This document shows positions 6,929 to 15,695 of a DNA stretch of 64,000 nucleotides, in pieces. Source of the stretch: an uncultured Eubacteriales bacterium (GTDB lineage Bacteria; Bacillota; Clostridia; Oscillospirales; UBA644); contig CAKSFN010000013.1 of the NCBI GenBank assembly GCA_934454405.1, forward strand, positions 1 to 64,000, read 5' to 3'. The translations under genes were made by a program, and so were the position numbers. Within the stretch, counting starts at the first letter, position 1; every line of letters starts with the position of its first letter. The notes beneath the pieces are model-generated. The model did not search any database. It was not told where the DNA came from and worked only from the letters and a program-made list of their open reading frames with translations.

Positions 6929-7348
6929 TCAATGTTGTCTTTTTTTTATGTTGCCTTTATGCATTTGAGAGAGACGCACGACAATTTCGCCGTTCCCGTC
7001 TTTGAACAACCATTGTTCCCGCAGAAAGCGAGCTTTGATTTTGCTTTCAGGCGTTATCATACATATTATACGGTAATGTCTGTCCGAAAAACAGGACTCT
7101 GACCCGTAGGGAAGAAAAAAACAACAATAAAACCCTCGGCAGAAGATAAAACTCGGGGCTTGTTACCCGTAGGCGGTCAAAAGACGGAAAAATCAATATT
7201 TTTGTCCGCGTCAAGCTTTTTTCCCTGATTTGATCTATTTTAGCTCTGAAAAAGAATATTGCGCGGAGGATAGATCTTCCGTCCGCGCATATTATCGCCG
7301 CGGGAATGTAAAAACCTGCTTTTTGCATCCCCTTATTCAGTTAAAATG
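6929..7348. other. Intergenic sequence, no gene recognised
   Basis: About 420 bases between the cassette island and the next gene. It contains two direct copies of CTACGGGT (minus strand) about 65 bases apart, near 7106 and 7171, and AT-rich sequence. No convincing ORF with a ribosome binding site is seen on either strand. Confidence 0.5.
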
Positions 7349-9106
7349 TCAATCGCCTGTCGCGTTGCCTTTGATTCCCGCTTTTTCAAGAGCTTTGCGG
7401 GCGTGAAAAACGGGAACGGAAGCGGAAAAGAAGTTATTTTCGCAATATTTGTCGGCTTTGCCGTACAAAAACAACGCCGCGAAGTTATATTGTCTTTTCA
7501 AATCGGAGTCGTGAATGTAAATACCGAAATCTTTCCCCGTTATCTCCGAACGTTTTGAAATATCCGTTCCGCGCTGCTCGTCGAGCCGCAAAACATAATC
7601 GACAAGCGCGGGGACGGCGGAATCGCCGCATTCTGTCAGAGCCTTTACATCAAGCTCAGCCAAAGACCCTTCAAGATAACGGTTAACGTTGTATCTTGCG
7701 ATAAGGCCGTCAACGTTTGAAAAAGCAAGCACTGCAAACATAACAACGACGGCGAGCGCGGAAACGGTTACAAGACGGATATTTCCGGCAAACTGTCTGA
7801 TTATGACAAGCAAAAACAGAACGGCGAGAACACAGATGAGCCAGGAGGCATAAACACGTTTCGGCGTCAGACCGTATACGTTGATATACATTATCATTTT
7901 TGCGGCGGCGGTGCTTATCAGCACAAGCGTCATCAGAGAGAGAATGACGGAAACCGCTTTTTGAACGATTTTCGCGGCTTTGCCGTCACTCTTCATCAGA
8001 AGTCCGACAAGCGCGATAATGACAAAGTTGATGAACGCGACCGCTGTCAGCTGGAAAAATCCGCTGCGGGCGTATTCCGCATAACTCGTTTCGGACGGAA
8101 GCGCGCCGACAAAGCCGGAAACGTAGTATTTCCATTGCGATATAAAGAAAATAACATATATCAGAGAAATGGGAATAACGGCGGCAAGCACGGTCGCGAC
8201 GGGCGCGATTTTTGCTTTTTCGCCCGCTGCGCGGCAATTTTCCGCATTGGGAGTATTTGCGCATTTCTTATCTTTTGAAGAAATAAGAAGCCCGTAAGCA
8301 TACATTGCGGCAGGAATGCCGAGGCAGGCGCTGACGATATGCTCAGCAACCGTGTCGAAGCCTATGTCCTCAATAAATCTGAACATATTGCGAAAAGATT
8401 CGTCATAGAACAGCAGCGCAATTATTATCACGCACGGAATAAACGCAAGCGCGATACCGATAAGAACTTTGAGAAATCCCTTGCCGCACTTTTCGCCCTT
8501 TTTCGGGATAAGTCCGTGAAAGATTTTTCCGAAAGACACAAACGGCAGAATAAACGCCGACTTAAAAAAATCGATAAGAAGCAAATTTGTGAAACCTTTT
8601 GCGAGTTTGTTGCCGAAAACGGTATATACAAAATATGTATATGCCGCAAGCGAACAAGCGAACGCGAAGAAGCGAACCCCGCCGTTGCCGCTGACGACTG
8701 TTGAAAACGCCACGACAAGCCCTGAAAGGAAAGAGATCACGGCAGGCGCGCTGAACCGTGCCTTTTCAAGTTTTACAACAACAAAGGTCAGCGCGTAAAG
8801 AAGAATGATAAATAAAAGAGTTCCGAGCGGAGGGAGACTGTTCAGAAAAACGCGGATAAACAAATAGCCGAGAATGAGGCACAGCCACGCAAAAACGCTT
8901 TCGGCGGCGGTGTAACGGCGTTTCGGCGCGGGTTGAGATATTCCCGCAGCAGGAGCGTAAAAGGGAACCTGTTGCGGCGTCTGAACGGCTCCGCCGAAGT
9001 TTACGGGCGCCGCGTATTGCGGCGGTTGGGGTTGAGAAGCGTTCACATTCGCAAACGCCGCATTTTGAGAGTTTTGCGGAATTTCGGGACATTTCTTTTC
9101 TTCCAT
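7349..9106 (-). CDS. Multi-pass membrane protein with a DUF4153/DUF4173-like region
   Basis: 585 residues. Residues 1-70 are Pro/Gln/Ala-rich and probably cytoplasmic and disordered. They are followed by about ten hydrophobic segments from residue ~72 to ~450, including a pair flanking SFGKIFHGLIPKKGEK, which is typical of the DUF4153/DUF4173 membrane family. The last ~120 residues (after FSNVDGLIARYNVNRYLEGSLAELD) are soluble and end in HARKALEKAG. Function is unknown. It is the third gene of a tight three-gene operon (DUF2975, YozG-like HTH, this gene), in which the HTH protein is a plausible regulator. Confidence 0.7.
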   Translation of the reverse strand: MEEKKCPEIPQNSQNAAFANVNASQPQPPQYAAPVNFGGAVQTPQQVPFYAPAAGISQPAPKRRYTAAESVFAWLCLILGYLFIRVFLNSLPPLGTLLFIILLYALTFVVVKLEKARFSAPAVISFLSGLVVAFSTVVSGNGGVRFFAFACSLAAYTYFVYTVFGNKLAKGFTNLLLIDFFKSAFILPFVSFGKIFHGLIPKKGEKCGKGFLKVLIGIALAFIPCVIIIALLFYDESFRNMFRFIEDIGFDTVAEHIVSACLGIPAAMYAYGLLISSKDKKCANTPNAENCRAAGEKAKIAPVATVLAAVIPISLIYVIFFISQWKYYVSGFVGALPSETSYAEYARSGFFQLTAVAFINFVIIALVGLLMKSDGKAAKIVQKAVSVILSLMTLVLISTAAAKMIMYINVYGLTPKRVYASWLICVLAVLFLLVIIRQFAGNIRLVTVSALAVVVMFAVLAFSNVDGLIARYNVNRYLEGSLAELDVKALTECGDSAVPALVDYVLRLDEQRGTDISKRSEITGKDFGIYIHDSDLKRQYNFAALFLYGKADKYCENNFFSASVPVFHARKALEKAGIKGNATGD

Positions 9107-9112
9107 GAGAAA

Positions 9113-9322
9113 TCAATCCTCCTCTTTTCTGTATTCGATTATATCCCCGACTTCGCAGTCGAGGGCTTTGCAGATTGCGTCGAGCGTCGAAAAACGCACG
9201 GCGCGCGCTTTGTTGTTTTTGAGAACAGACAGATTGGCAAGCGTAATGCCGACTTTTTCGGCAAGTTCATTCAGCGACATCTTGCGTTTTGCCATCATCA
9301 CGTCAAGGTTTATTACAATCAT
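9113..9322 (-). CDS. YozG-like XRE-family helix-turn-helix regulator
   Basis: A 69-residue Cro/C1-type DNA-binding protein consisting only of the HTH: KMSLNELAEKVGITLANLSVLKNNKARAVRFSTLDAICKAL, then the conserved C-terminus DCEVGDIIEY. Such small YozG/YdaS-type proteins are typically encoded next to a DUF2975 membrane protein, as here (9327-9800, 4 bases upstream). It probably regulates its own operon; the palindrome at 9889-9905 is a candidate operator. Confidence 0.85.
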   Translation of the reverse strand: MIVINLDVMMAKRKMSLNELAEKVGITLANLSVLKNNKARAVRFSTLDAICKALDCEVGDIIEYRKEED

Positions 9323-9326
9323 TTTT

Positions 9327-9800
9327 TCACACCGTCAAATCGTTTTCGCTTTTAATCTCCGTCGCTTCCTCAACAACGTTTTTAACAACGCGGACGCAGA
9401 GGCCGAGAAAAAGCATCGCCGCCGCAACCGCGAAAACCACGTAAAACATATACCCCACGGACGCGAACAAAACGCCGCAGGCTACGGCAGCCCATGAAAC
9501 GCCGCGAATAAGGGAAACGCTTTCTTTTGTGAATACAAGCCCTTTTTTAACGCGCAGCAAAAGAAAAAACATCATCACGTCGGCGGCGCAGGCAAATCCG
9601 ATAACAATATATCCGACAACGAGAACCGCGGTCACTTCGGCGGGAGAGACCTCTCCGCGCAGGGAATACGAATCGGCGATCTGCCCGAAAAGATCCGCGA
9701 TATCGGGCATAACAAAGGCGCATATCGCAATTCCGAAAAAGAAAATCACCGTCAAAACCATTGAAATATTAACGGACATTTTGCGTGATATTTTCAGCAT
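9327..9800 (-). CDS. DUF2975 family membrane protein
   Basis: 157 residues with four predicted transmembrane helices (about residues 12-34, 55-82, 95-120 and 125-145). The topology, length and following YozG-like HTH gene are the recurring DUF2975 arrangement in Firmicutes. The biochemical role is unknown. It is the first gene of the operon and has a strong upstream promoter. Confidence 0.75.
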   Translation of the reverse strand: MLKISRKMSVNISMVLTVIFFFGIAICAFVMPDIADLFGQIADSYSLRGEVSPAEVTAVLVVGYIVIGFACAADVMMFFLLLRVKKGLVFTKESVSLIRGVSWAAVACGVLFASVGYMFYVVFAVAAAMLFLGLCVRVVKNVVEEATEIKSENDLTV

Positions 9801-9852
9801 ACATTCCTCCGAGCAAACGGCTTTTTTTGAGTTTCGCCGTTATTTTGGTATC

Positions 9853-9881
9853 ATTATAGCACACTCTTTTTTGTTTGTCAA
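9853..9881 (-). promoter_or_regulatory. Promoter of the DUF2975-YozG-membrane protein operon
   Basis: On the minus strand a perfect TTGACA-N17-TATAAT lies about 50 bases upstream of the DUF2975 start codon. Confidence 0.8.
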
Positions 9882-9888
9882 TATTTTT

Positions 9889-9905
9889 TTATCGTTTTTC
9901 GATAA
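9889..9905. promoter_or_regulatory. Palindrome upstream of the -35, candidate operator
   Basis: TTATCG-TTTTT-CGATAA, a perfect 6-bp inverted repeat with a 5-base centre, ends 8 bases upstream of the -35 hexamer of the DUF2975 operon. Position and symmetry fit binding by the operon's HTH protein or an upstream activator; this is inference. Confidence 0.4.
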
Positions 9906-10013
9906 TTTTTTTTATTCGCGGCGGTTATTTCGGAGCAATTCTTTAATCGTGAGCCTTTCAAAAAAGAAAAAGCGGTCGAAAAATAAAAAGTGATATTTTT
10001 TACGTTTTGCCTA

Positions 10014-10042
10014 TTGACAAATCACGAAACGTGATGTATAAT
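10014..10042 (+). promoter_or_regulatory. XRE gene promoter with operator palindrome in the spacer
   Basis: TTGACA (10014-10019), 17-base spacer, TATAAT (10037-10042). The spacer contains the perfect palindrome ATCACG-AAA-CGTGAT (10021-10035). A dimeric repressor bound there would block RNA polymerase, the classic autoregulation layout for Cro/C1 regulators. The downstream gene encodes such a repressor. Confidence 0.75.
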
Positions 10043-10078
10043 AAAAAAAAAGAAAAGAGGCAAAAGAGAGGTTACAAA

Positions 10079-10489
10079 ATGAGATTCTCCGAAAATTTGA
10101 AGGTTTTACGCAAAAACAGCGGTATGACACAAAAAGAGTTGTCGCAGGCGCTCGGCGTTGCTCTCAGCACCGTTGCGATGTGGGAAACGGGCAACAGAAA
10201 GCCCGATCTTGAAATGCTTCAGCGGATCGCAAAATATTTCAACGTGTCCGTCGATACGCTTTTTATGGAAAACGAGGAACTCTGCGACGATTATCTGCTC
10301 GATTCGGAAATGTCCGCGCGGATAACCCCGAACACACGCCATCTGAACGAGGAAATCGCGGAGCTTCGCGAAATGCTTCGCACAAGACCGGAGGTCAAGA
10401 TGCTTTTTTCCGCTTCGAAAAACGCAAGCAGGGAAGATATTGAAAGAACCGTCGCGATAATCGAAGCGCTGAAACAAAACAAGAGATAA
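10079..10489 (+). CDS. XRE-family transcriptional repressor
   Basis: 136 residues. The N-terminal HTH is MRFSENLKVLRKNSG, then MTQKELSQALGVALSTVAMWETG, then NRKPDLEMLQRIAKYF. A charged helical C-terminal region of about 70 residues probably mediates dimerisation. The chosen start at 10079 follows AGAGAGG and gives the canonical HTH N-terminus; a longer in-frame start at 10007 would lie inside the promoter. The operator palindrome in its promoter suggests autorepression. It is directly adjacent (TAA/ATG) to a small HExxH protein gene, resembling ImmR/ImmA repressor-antirepressor pairs of mobile elements. Confidence 0.85.
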   Translation: MRFSENLKVLRKNSGMTQKELSQALGVALSTVAMWETGNRKPDLEMLQRIAKYFNVSVDTLFMENEELCDDYLLDSEMSARITPNTRHLNEEIAELREMLRTRPEVKMLFSASKNASREDIERTVAIIEALKQNKR

Positions 10490-10702
10490 ATGAACGAGAT
10501 ATACGTCCGTCTGCTCGCGCTTCCGATGACGATACGCGGCGTAACCGTCACGGACGACGAGGGAGATTACAATATTTATATAAACTCCTCGCTGACGCCC
10601 GAACAGCAGAAGCTCGTGCTCAAGCACGAGATGACGCATATCGAGCGCAACGATTTTGACAGTTTTTCGGACATATTCGAAATCGAAGACCTTGACCCTT
10701 GA
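10490..10702 (+). CDS. Minimal ImmA/IrrE-like metallopeptidase
   Basis: A 70-residue protein with the zinc-binding motif HEMTH in LTPEQQKLVLKHEMTHIERNDF at residues 36-57, the form seen in ImmA/IrrE peptidases that cleave XRE repressors. It is about half the usual length of ImmA: only a short beta hairpin, the HExxH helix and an acidic tail (DIFEIEDLDP) remain. It starts on the base after the repressor stop codon, so translation is coupled. Whether it is catalytically active is uncertain, because the third zinc ligand is not obvious (the acidic tail residues are candidates). Confidence 0.65.
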   Translation: MNEIYVRLLALPMTIRGVTVTDDEGDYNIYINSSLTPEQQKLVLKHEMTHIERNDFDSFSDIFEIEDLDP

Positions 10703-10727
10703 CTTTTTTCTCTTTCGGGGGTATAAT
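10699..10727 (+). promoter_or_regulatory. Promoter of the mrp gene
   Basis: TTGACT (10699-10704), 17 bases, TATAAT (10722-10727). The -35 overlaps the stop codon of the preceding ImmA-like gene. Confidence 0.75.
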
Positions 10728-10790
10728 AGTCAAGGCGGAGTAAAAAAGTATGCTTTCTCCGTCAATTCGGCAGCGAAAGGAATATGACCG

Positions 10791-11624
10791 ATGAGCGAAT
10801 GCACACATAACTGTTCGACCTGCGGTGAAAACTGTTCTTCAAGGAACGCGCCGCAGAGTCTTTTGGAGCCCGTAAATCAATTGAGCTCCGTGGGAAAGGT
10901 TTTTGCCGTTGTCAGCGGCAAGGGCGGCGTCGGGAAATCAACCGTTACGTCCCTGCTTTCCGCAATGACCGCGAAAAAAGGATTCAAAACCGCCGTTCTC
11001 GACGCGGATATAACGGGTCCGTCCATACCGAAAATGCTCGGCATCAAAGAGCGCGCAACGGCGGACGATAACGGAATTTATCCGGAAGTTTCGAAATGCG
11101 GTGTTCGCGCAATGAGCCTTAATATGCTTGTTGAGGATGAAACAACGCCCGTTATTTGGAGAGGACCCGTCATCGCGGGCACCGTCAAACAGTTCTGGAC
11201 GGATGTCATCTGGGGAGATATTGACGTAATGTATATTGATATGCCTCCGGGAACGGGAGACATACCGTTGACAGTATTCCAATCCATTCCCGTTGACGGC
11301 ATCATTATAGTAACTTCGCCGCAGGAGCTTGTTTCCATGATAGTGGACAAAGCGGTCAATATGGCGGAAAAAATGGATATCCCCGTTGTCGGGCTCGTTG
11401 AAAATTACGGTTATTTCCGCTGCCCCGACTGCGGAAAGGAGCATCGCATTTTCGGCGAAAGCAATATAGACAAAATCGCGGAAAAACACGACATTCCCGT
11501 TCTTGCCCGCCTGCCCGTGGACCCGAAGCTTGCCGCTCTTTGCGACGAAGGCAGGGTTGACGAATACGAAACGGCTTCACTCGACGGGGCGCTTGTCAAA
11601 CTTCTCGGACAAAATAACGCATAA
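10791..11624 (+). CDS. Mrp/NBP35-family P-loop ATPase (Fe-S cluster carrier)
   Basis: 277 residues. The N-terminus has a cysteine cluster (C4, C8, C11, C15). The deviant Walker A GKGGVGKST is at residues 43-51 or so, followed by DADITGPSIPKMLG and MPPGTGDIPLTV. A CPDC pair (C211, C214) matches the bridging Fe-S cysteines of the Mrp/ApbC/NBP35 family. The family binds and transfers 4Fe-4S clusters in the cytoplasm. It has its own promoter and a strong terminator, so is monocistronic. Confidence 0.9.
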   Translation: MSECTHNCSTCGENCSSRNAPQSLLEPVNQLSSVGKVFAVVSGKGGVGKSTVTSLLSAMTAKKGFKTAVLDADITGPSIPKMLGIKERATADDNGIYPEVSKCGVRAMSLNMLVEDETTPVIWRGPVIAGTVKQFWTDVIWGDIDVMYIDMPPGTGDIPLTVFQSIPVDGIIIVTSPQELVSMIVDKAVNMAEKMDIPVVGLVENYGYFRCPDCGKEHRIFGESNIDKIAEKHDIPVLARLPVDPKLAALCDEGRVDEYETASLDGALVKLLGQNNA

Positions 11625-11628
11625 AAGC

Positions 11629-11668
11629 TTACCGGTGATGTATTATTCTTACATCACCGGTAAATTTT
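11629..11668 (+). terminator. Terminator of mrp
   Basis: A 14-bp perfect stem (TTACCGGTGATGTA / TACATCACCGGTAA, 11629-11642 with 11650-11663) and 7-base loop, directly after the stop codon and followed by ATTTT. Confidence 0.8.
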
Positions 11669-11670
11669 GA

Positions 11671-11752
11671 GGCTGTAAAAAAACTTGCGTTTTTGATATG
11701 TACCCCCTATACCGGGTGTCCGGAAAAATGGGTACATATCATTTTTACAGCC
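11671..11752. repeat. Nested inverted repeats, GGCTGTAAAAA element
   Basis: The outer arms GGCTGTAAAAA (11671-11681) and TTTTTACAGCC (11742-11752) enclose a second perfect 12-bp inverted repeat TGATATGTACCC / GGGTACATATCA (11694-11705, 11730-11741). The outer arms match the hairpin at the ends of the MITE-like elements at 28931 and 35181. The T run after the right arm would make it a terminator for mrp and, on the other strand, for the DUF711 operon. The inner palindrome looks like an insertion into the outer hairpin. Confidence 0.6.
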
Positions 11753-11853
11753 TTTTTTTGTTCGGAAACCGTATTTCTTTTCTGTTTCGTATTCCTGCTT
11801 ACCGCCCCCGAAAATCAGAGAGCGTAAACGGCTTTTTCCTTTTTTTTCCGTTC

Positions 11854-13218
11854 TCAGTTCTTGAAACTGTGTATCGGCGCGGGAATCCTGCCCTCGCGCG
11901 AAACAAACGCTTCGCAGGAGGCCTTGTTGACGGGCATAACGGGCGCGTGACCGAGAAGTCCGCCGAACTCTACCGTGTCGCCCACATCTTTGCCGATTAC
12001 GGGAATAACGCGAACCGCCGTTGTTTTCTGATTTATCATTCCTATCGCGGCTTCGTCCGCAATAATTCCGGATATTGTCGCCGCGGAAGTGCTTCCCGGA
12101 ATGGCTATCATATCAAGCCCGACAGAGCAGACGCAGGTCATCGCTTCAAGCTTTTCTATCGTCAGATATCCCGCCGTGACAGCGTCTATCATACCCTGAT
12201 CTTCGCTGACGGGAATAAACGCGCCGCTGAGCCCTCCGACATAAGAGGACGCCATAACGCCGCCTTTTTTAACCTGGTCGTTGAGCAGAGCAAGCGCCGC
12301 CGTCGTTCCGGGCGCGCCGACGCTTTCAAGCCCCATCTCTTCAAGTATCTGCGCCACGCTGTCCCCCACCGCGGGTGTGGGCGCGAGCGAAAGGTCTATT
12401 ATCCCGAACGGAACGCCGAGCCGTTTTGACGCCTCCTGCGCCACAAGCTGTCCGACGCGCGTTATTTTGAACGCCGTTTTTTTGATTGTTTCGCAAAGCG
12501 TTTCAAATCCCAGTCCGCGGACTTTTTCAAGCGCGCATTTAACAACGCCGGGACCGCTGACGCCGACATTGATTATCGCGTCCGCCTCCGTCACGCCGTG
12601 AAAAGCGCCCGCCATAAACGGGTTGTCGTCCGGCGCGTTGCAGAAAACGACAAGCTTTGCGCAGCCGAGGCTGTCGTTTTCCTTTGTTTTTTCCGCGGTT
12701 TTGAGCATGACCTCGCCCATGGTTCTTACCGCGTCCATATTTATCCCCGTTTTCGTCGAGCCGATGTTGACGGATGCGCAAACAATATCCGTCTGAGCCA
12801 ACGCGTCCGGAATGGACTTCATAAGCAGCTTTTCCGCGGCGGTCATTCCCTTTGAAACAAGCGCGGAAAAGCCGCCGATGAAATTAACGCCGACCGTTTT
12901 TGCCGCTCTGTCAAGCGTTTTTGCTACCGCAACAAAATCATCGGTCGTTTTGCAGCAGCCCGCGCCGATAAGGGCAACGGGCGTGACCGAAATTCTTTTG
13001 TTCACTATGGGAATGCCGAACTCACGCTCTATTTCTTCTCCGACAGAAACGAGATTTTTTGCTTTTTCCGTTATTTTCGCATAAATCTTCTCGCAGGTCT
13101 TTTCAACGCTCGCGTCGCAGCAGTCAAGCAGACTTATGCCCATGGTTATGGTTCTGACATCAAGCTTCTGATGCTCGATCATCGAATTTGTTTCGTTGAC
13201 TTCATAAATATTGATCAT
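11854..13218 (-). CDS. PFL family protein (DUF711 / UPF0210)
   Basis: 454 residues, full length for UPF0210. Family marks are VRTITMGISLLDCCDAS, GAGCCKTTDDFV, NIGSTKTGINMDAVR, SGPGVVKCALEKVRG and DLSLAPTPAVGDSVAQILEEMG. The fold is related to pyruvate formate-lyase barrels, but the reaction is unknown. It follows an ACT-domain gene with 13 bases between, the almost invariant DUF711/ACT pairing, and ends the long pyrH operon. The ACT partner suggests amino acid sensing. Confidence 0.9.
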   Translation of the reverse strand: MINIYEVNETNSMIEHQKLDVRTITMGISLLDCCDASVEKTCEKIYAKITEKAKNLVSVGEEIEREFGIPIVNKRISVTPVALIGAGCCKTTDDFVAVAKTLDRAAKTVGVNFIGGFSALVSKGMTAAEKLLMKSIPDALAQTDIVCASVNIGSTKTGINMDAVRTMGEVMLKTAEKTKENDSLGCAKLVVFCNAPDDNPFMAGAFHGVTEADAIINVGVSGPGVVKCALEKVRGLGFETLCETIKKTAFKITRVGQLVAQEASKRLGVPFGIIDLSLAPTPAVGDSVAQILEEMGLESVGAPGTTAALALLNDQVKKGGVMASSYVGGLSGAFIPVSEDQGMIDAVTAGYLTIEKLEAMTCVCSVGLDMIAIPGSTSAATISGIIADEAAIGMINQKTTAVRVIPVIGKDVGDTVEFGGLLGHAPVMPVNKASCEAFVSREGRIPAPIHSFKN

Positions 13219-13231
13219 CGTCGTCGCTCCG

Positions 13232-13504
13232 TCAGATTCTGTGCATCATTTCAAAAATTTCTTCTTTTTGCGTGCGAACGACAACGCCCATATCCCTGCC
13301 TATCTCGGAAAGAGAGCTTTCTATCTCCGAAAAACTCCTCATCGCCGCCGAAAGATCCACTATCATCATCATATTGAAATATCCGTGGACTATCGTTTGC
13401 GAAATATCAAGAATGTTGACGTTGTTCTCGGAAAGGTATGCGCAGGTTCTCGCAATTATGCCGACGCTGTCCTTTCCCACGACCGTGATTACCGCTTTGT
13501 TCAT
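13232..13504 (-). CDS. ACT domain protein (UPF0237)
   Basis: A 90-residue single ACT domain: MNKAVITVVGKDSVGIIARTC, then LSENNVNILDISQTIV, and the end IFEMMHRI. These small proteins resemble the ACT unit of GcvR and pair with DUF711 genes. The start overlaps the ispG stop by 4 bases, so translation is coupled. Ligand unknown. Confidence 0.9.
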   Translation of the reverse strand: MNKAVITVVGKDSVGIIARTCAYLSENNVNILDISQTIVHGYFNMMMIVDLSAAMRSFSEIESSLSEIGRDMGVVVRTQKEEIFEMMHRI

Positions 13505-14571
13505 TTTTTTCCCTCTTTTACGATTTTTTCTATCTGTTCTTTTATAACTCCGAAGACTTCGTCTTCCTTTATGTCTTTTTTAACCGTTTTTCCGTCTTTG
13601 AAAAGAACGTATCTGCCGTTCGCGCCCGTAACGCCGAAATCCGCTTCGCCCGCTTCGCCTATGCCGTTGACCACGCACCCCATAACCGCTATTTTTATCG
13701 GGGTCTCAACGTCCGAAAACTCATCTTCTATTCTCGTTGCGAGCGAGACCGAATCAACGGTCGTTCTTCCGCACGTCGGGCAGGAAACGACCTCAACGCC
13801 GCTTTTGCGAAGCCCGAGCGAACGCAGAAGCGTTTTTGCCGTTCTGACCTCCTCAACGGGATCTGCCGTCAGCGAGACCCGTATGGTGTCGCCTATTCCG
13901 TCAAGCAGCAGCGCGCCTATTCCGACTGCCGATTTGACCGTTCCCGTTCGCAGAGTTCCGGCTTCGGTAACGCCGACGTGGAGAGGATAGCCGCGTTTGT
14001 TGTATTTTTTCGCAAACAGCCGGTATGCCTCGACCATAACGCGGACGTCGGAGGCTTTCATGGATACCACGATGTTCTCAAACCCGCATTTTTCAAGCAG
14101 CCGCACGTTGTTGTGCGCGCTCAGCGCAAGCGCCTCGGCGCAGGGATGCCCGAACTTTGCAAGAAGCTCCTTTTCGAGCGAGCCCGCGTTCACGCCGACG
14201 CGGATGGGCACGTTTTTTTCGTAAGCCGCGCGCGCAACCTCTTTTATATGCTCCGAGCCGATATTGCCCGGGTTTATGCGTATCTTGTCCGCGCCCGCCT
14301 CTATCGAAGCCAGCGCCAGACGATAGTCGAAGTGTATATCCGCAACGAGCGGCGCGGAAATCGCTTTTTTAAGGTCGGCGAACCGCTCCGCCGAAAGACG
14401 GTCGGGAACCGACGCGCGGATTATCCGGCAGCCCTCTTTTTCCAGCGCGAGAGCCTGCGCTTTCAGCTCTTCAAACCTTGTAAACGGCACGTTCGTCATG
14501 GACTGTATCGAAACGCTGCCGTCGCCTATCGGAACATTTCCTATTAAAAATCTCTTTTTCATAACCGTCAC
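13501..14571 (-). CDS. ispG: (E)-4-hydroxy-3-methylbut-2-enyl-diphosphate synthase
   Basis: A 356-residue IspG/GcpE, the 4Fe-4S enzyme that makes HMBPP in the MEP pathway. The N-terminal barrel has VPIGDGSVSIQSMTN and RINPGNIG. The cluster ligands are in SCPTCGRTTVD (around residue 261-264) and MGCVVNGIGEA (around 297). Length is that of the short bacterial form. It overlaps the rseP stop by 4 bases; in many Clostridia dxr, rseP and ispG are consecutive, as here. Confidence 0.96.
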   Translation of the reverse strand: MTVMKKRFLIGNVPIGDGSVSIQSMTNVPFTRFEELKAQALALEKEGCRIIRASVPDRLSAERFADLKKAISAPLVADIHFDYRLALASIEAGADKIRINPGNIGSEHIKEVARAAYEKNVPIRVGVNAGSLEKELLAKFGHPCAEALALSAHNNVRLLEKCGFENIVVSMKASDVRVMVEAYRLFAKKYNKRGYPLHVGVTEAGTLRTGTVKSAVGIGALLLDGIGDTIRVSLTADPVEEVRTAKTLLRSLGLRKSGVEVVSCPTCGRTTVDSVSLATRIEDEFSDVETPIKIAVMGCVVNGIGEAGEADFGVTGANGRYVLFKDGKTVKKDIKEDEVFGVIKEQIEKIVKEGKK

Positions 14572-15695
14572 AGGAAGATAACATCCTTTATCGCTATCAC
14601 TATCGCAAGCCCGAAAATCAGAACCATACCGACAGCGTTTATCGCGCCCTTGACTTTTTCGGGAATCTGTTTTCTCGTTATCATTTCCGCAATAAGAAGG
14701 AACGCCTGCCCTCCGTCAAGCGCGGGGAGAGGAAGAAGGTTGATAACCGCAAGGTTTATCGAAATAAAACCGAGGATATACATAAACGACGCTATGCCCG
14801 CGTCCGCCGCCTGCTTTATCACTGTTGACGCGCCGACGGGACCCGAAATATATTTAACGGATATTTTATTGGTCGCAAGCTCGTACAGCGTCTCGTACAT
14901 GACCTTGACCTGCGAAAAAGTGTCCGCGAAGGTGGTTTTTATAACGTTCCCGACTGTTTTTTTCTGCGCGTAGACCTTGAAATCGACGGAAAAAAGAACC
15001 AGCTCTCCGCTTGCGATGTCTTTTTCGGAGGCGGGGTTGCCCTTTACGTTTATCAGCGGAAAAACAACGTCTTTCAACTCAACGGTTTTTCCGTCTCTTT
15101 CCACCGTCACATCAACGGAGGCTTTGCCGGCATTTTTCTGGAACGCGCGCGAAATATCGGTATACGTCGAGATTTTGGTGTTTCCTATTTCAACTATCCT
15201 GTCGTTTTCGCGAAGCCCCGCCGCATACGAAACGGAGGATGCGTCAAATTCCGCTATCGTGGTTGTGGGCGTTCGCGTTGTCAGCGTCAGAACGAAGGTT
15301 ATCAAAACGGCGACGATGATGTTCATCGTTATGCCCGCAAGCATGATTATGAGCCTCTGCCATTTCGGTTTTCTGTTCAGAGCGTCGGAACATTCGCTGT
15401 CCTCGTTTTCGCCCTCCATCGAAACAAAACCGCCTATCGGAAGCAGACGCACCGAATATGCGGTGTTTCCGTCGGATTCAAGCTCGGGCTTTTCCTTTGA
15501 GAAAAAAGACGTGACCTTCCTTTTACCCGTCGCCTTCATTTTCTTCACGCTCACCAGCTTCGGTCCCATGCCGAGCGAAAACTCGTTCGTCCGAACCTTG
15601 AATATTTTCGCGGCGACAAAATGACCGAGCTCGTGAATGAAAATCAGGAATCCGAGCCCGAGAACAGTATAAAGTATCTGTAAAAATACGTTCAT
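14568..15695 (-). CDS. rseP: RIP metalloprotease RseP (site-2 protease)
   Basis: 375 residues. Zinc motif HELGH at residues 21-25 in the first membrane helix, a PDZ domain (about 165-245, VSYAAGLRENDRIVEIG) and the second metal motif NLLPLPALDGG (D near 327). It performs regulated intramembrane proteolysis, for example of anti-sigma factors. The ATG at 15695 overlaps the dxr stop (ATGA), better than the TTG two codons upstream. Confidence 0.95.
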   Translation of the reverse strand: MNVFLQILYTVLGLGFLIFIHELGHFVAAKIFKVRTNEFSLGMGPKLVSVKKMKATGKRKVTSFFSKEKPELESDGNTAYSVRLLPIGGFVSMEGENEDSECSDALNRKPKWQRLIIMLAGITMNIIVAVLITFVLTLTTRTPTTTIAEFDASSVSYAAGLRENDRIVEIGNTKISTYTDISRAFQKNAGKASVDVTVERDGKTVELKDVVFPLINVKGNPASEKDIASGELVLFSVDFKVYAQKKTVGNVIKTTFADTFSQVKVMYETLYELATNKISVKYISGPVGASTVIKQAADAGIASFMYILGFISINLAVINLLPLPALDGGQAFLLIAEMITRKQIPEKVKGAINAVGMVLIFGLAIVIAIKDVIFL

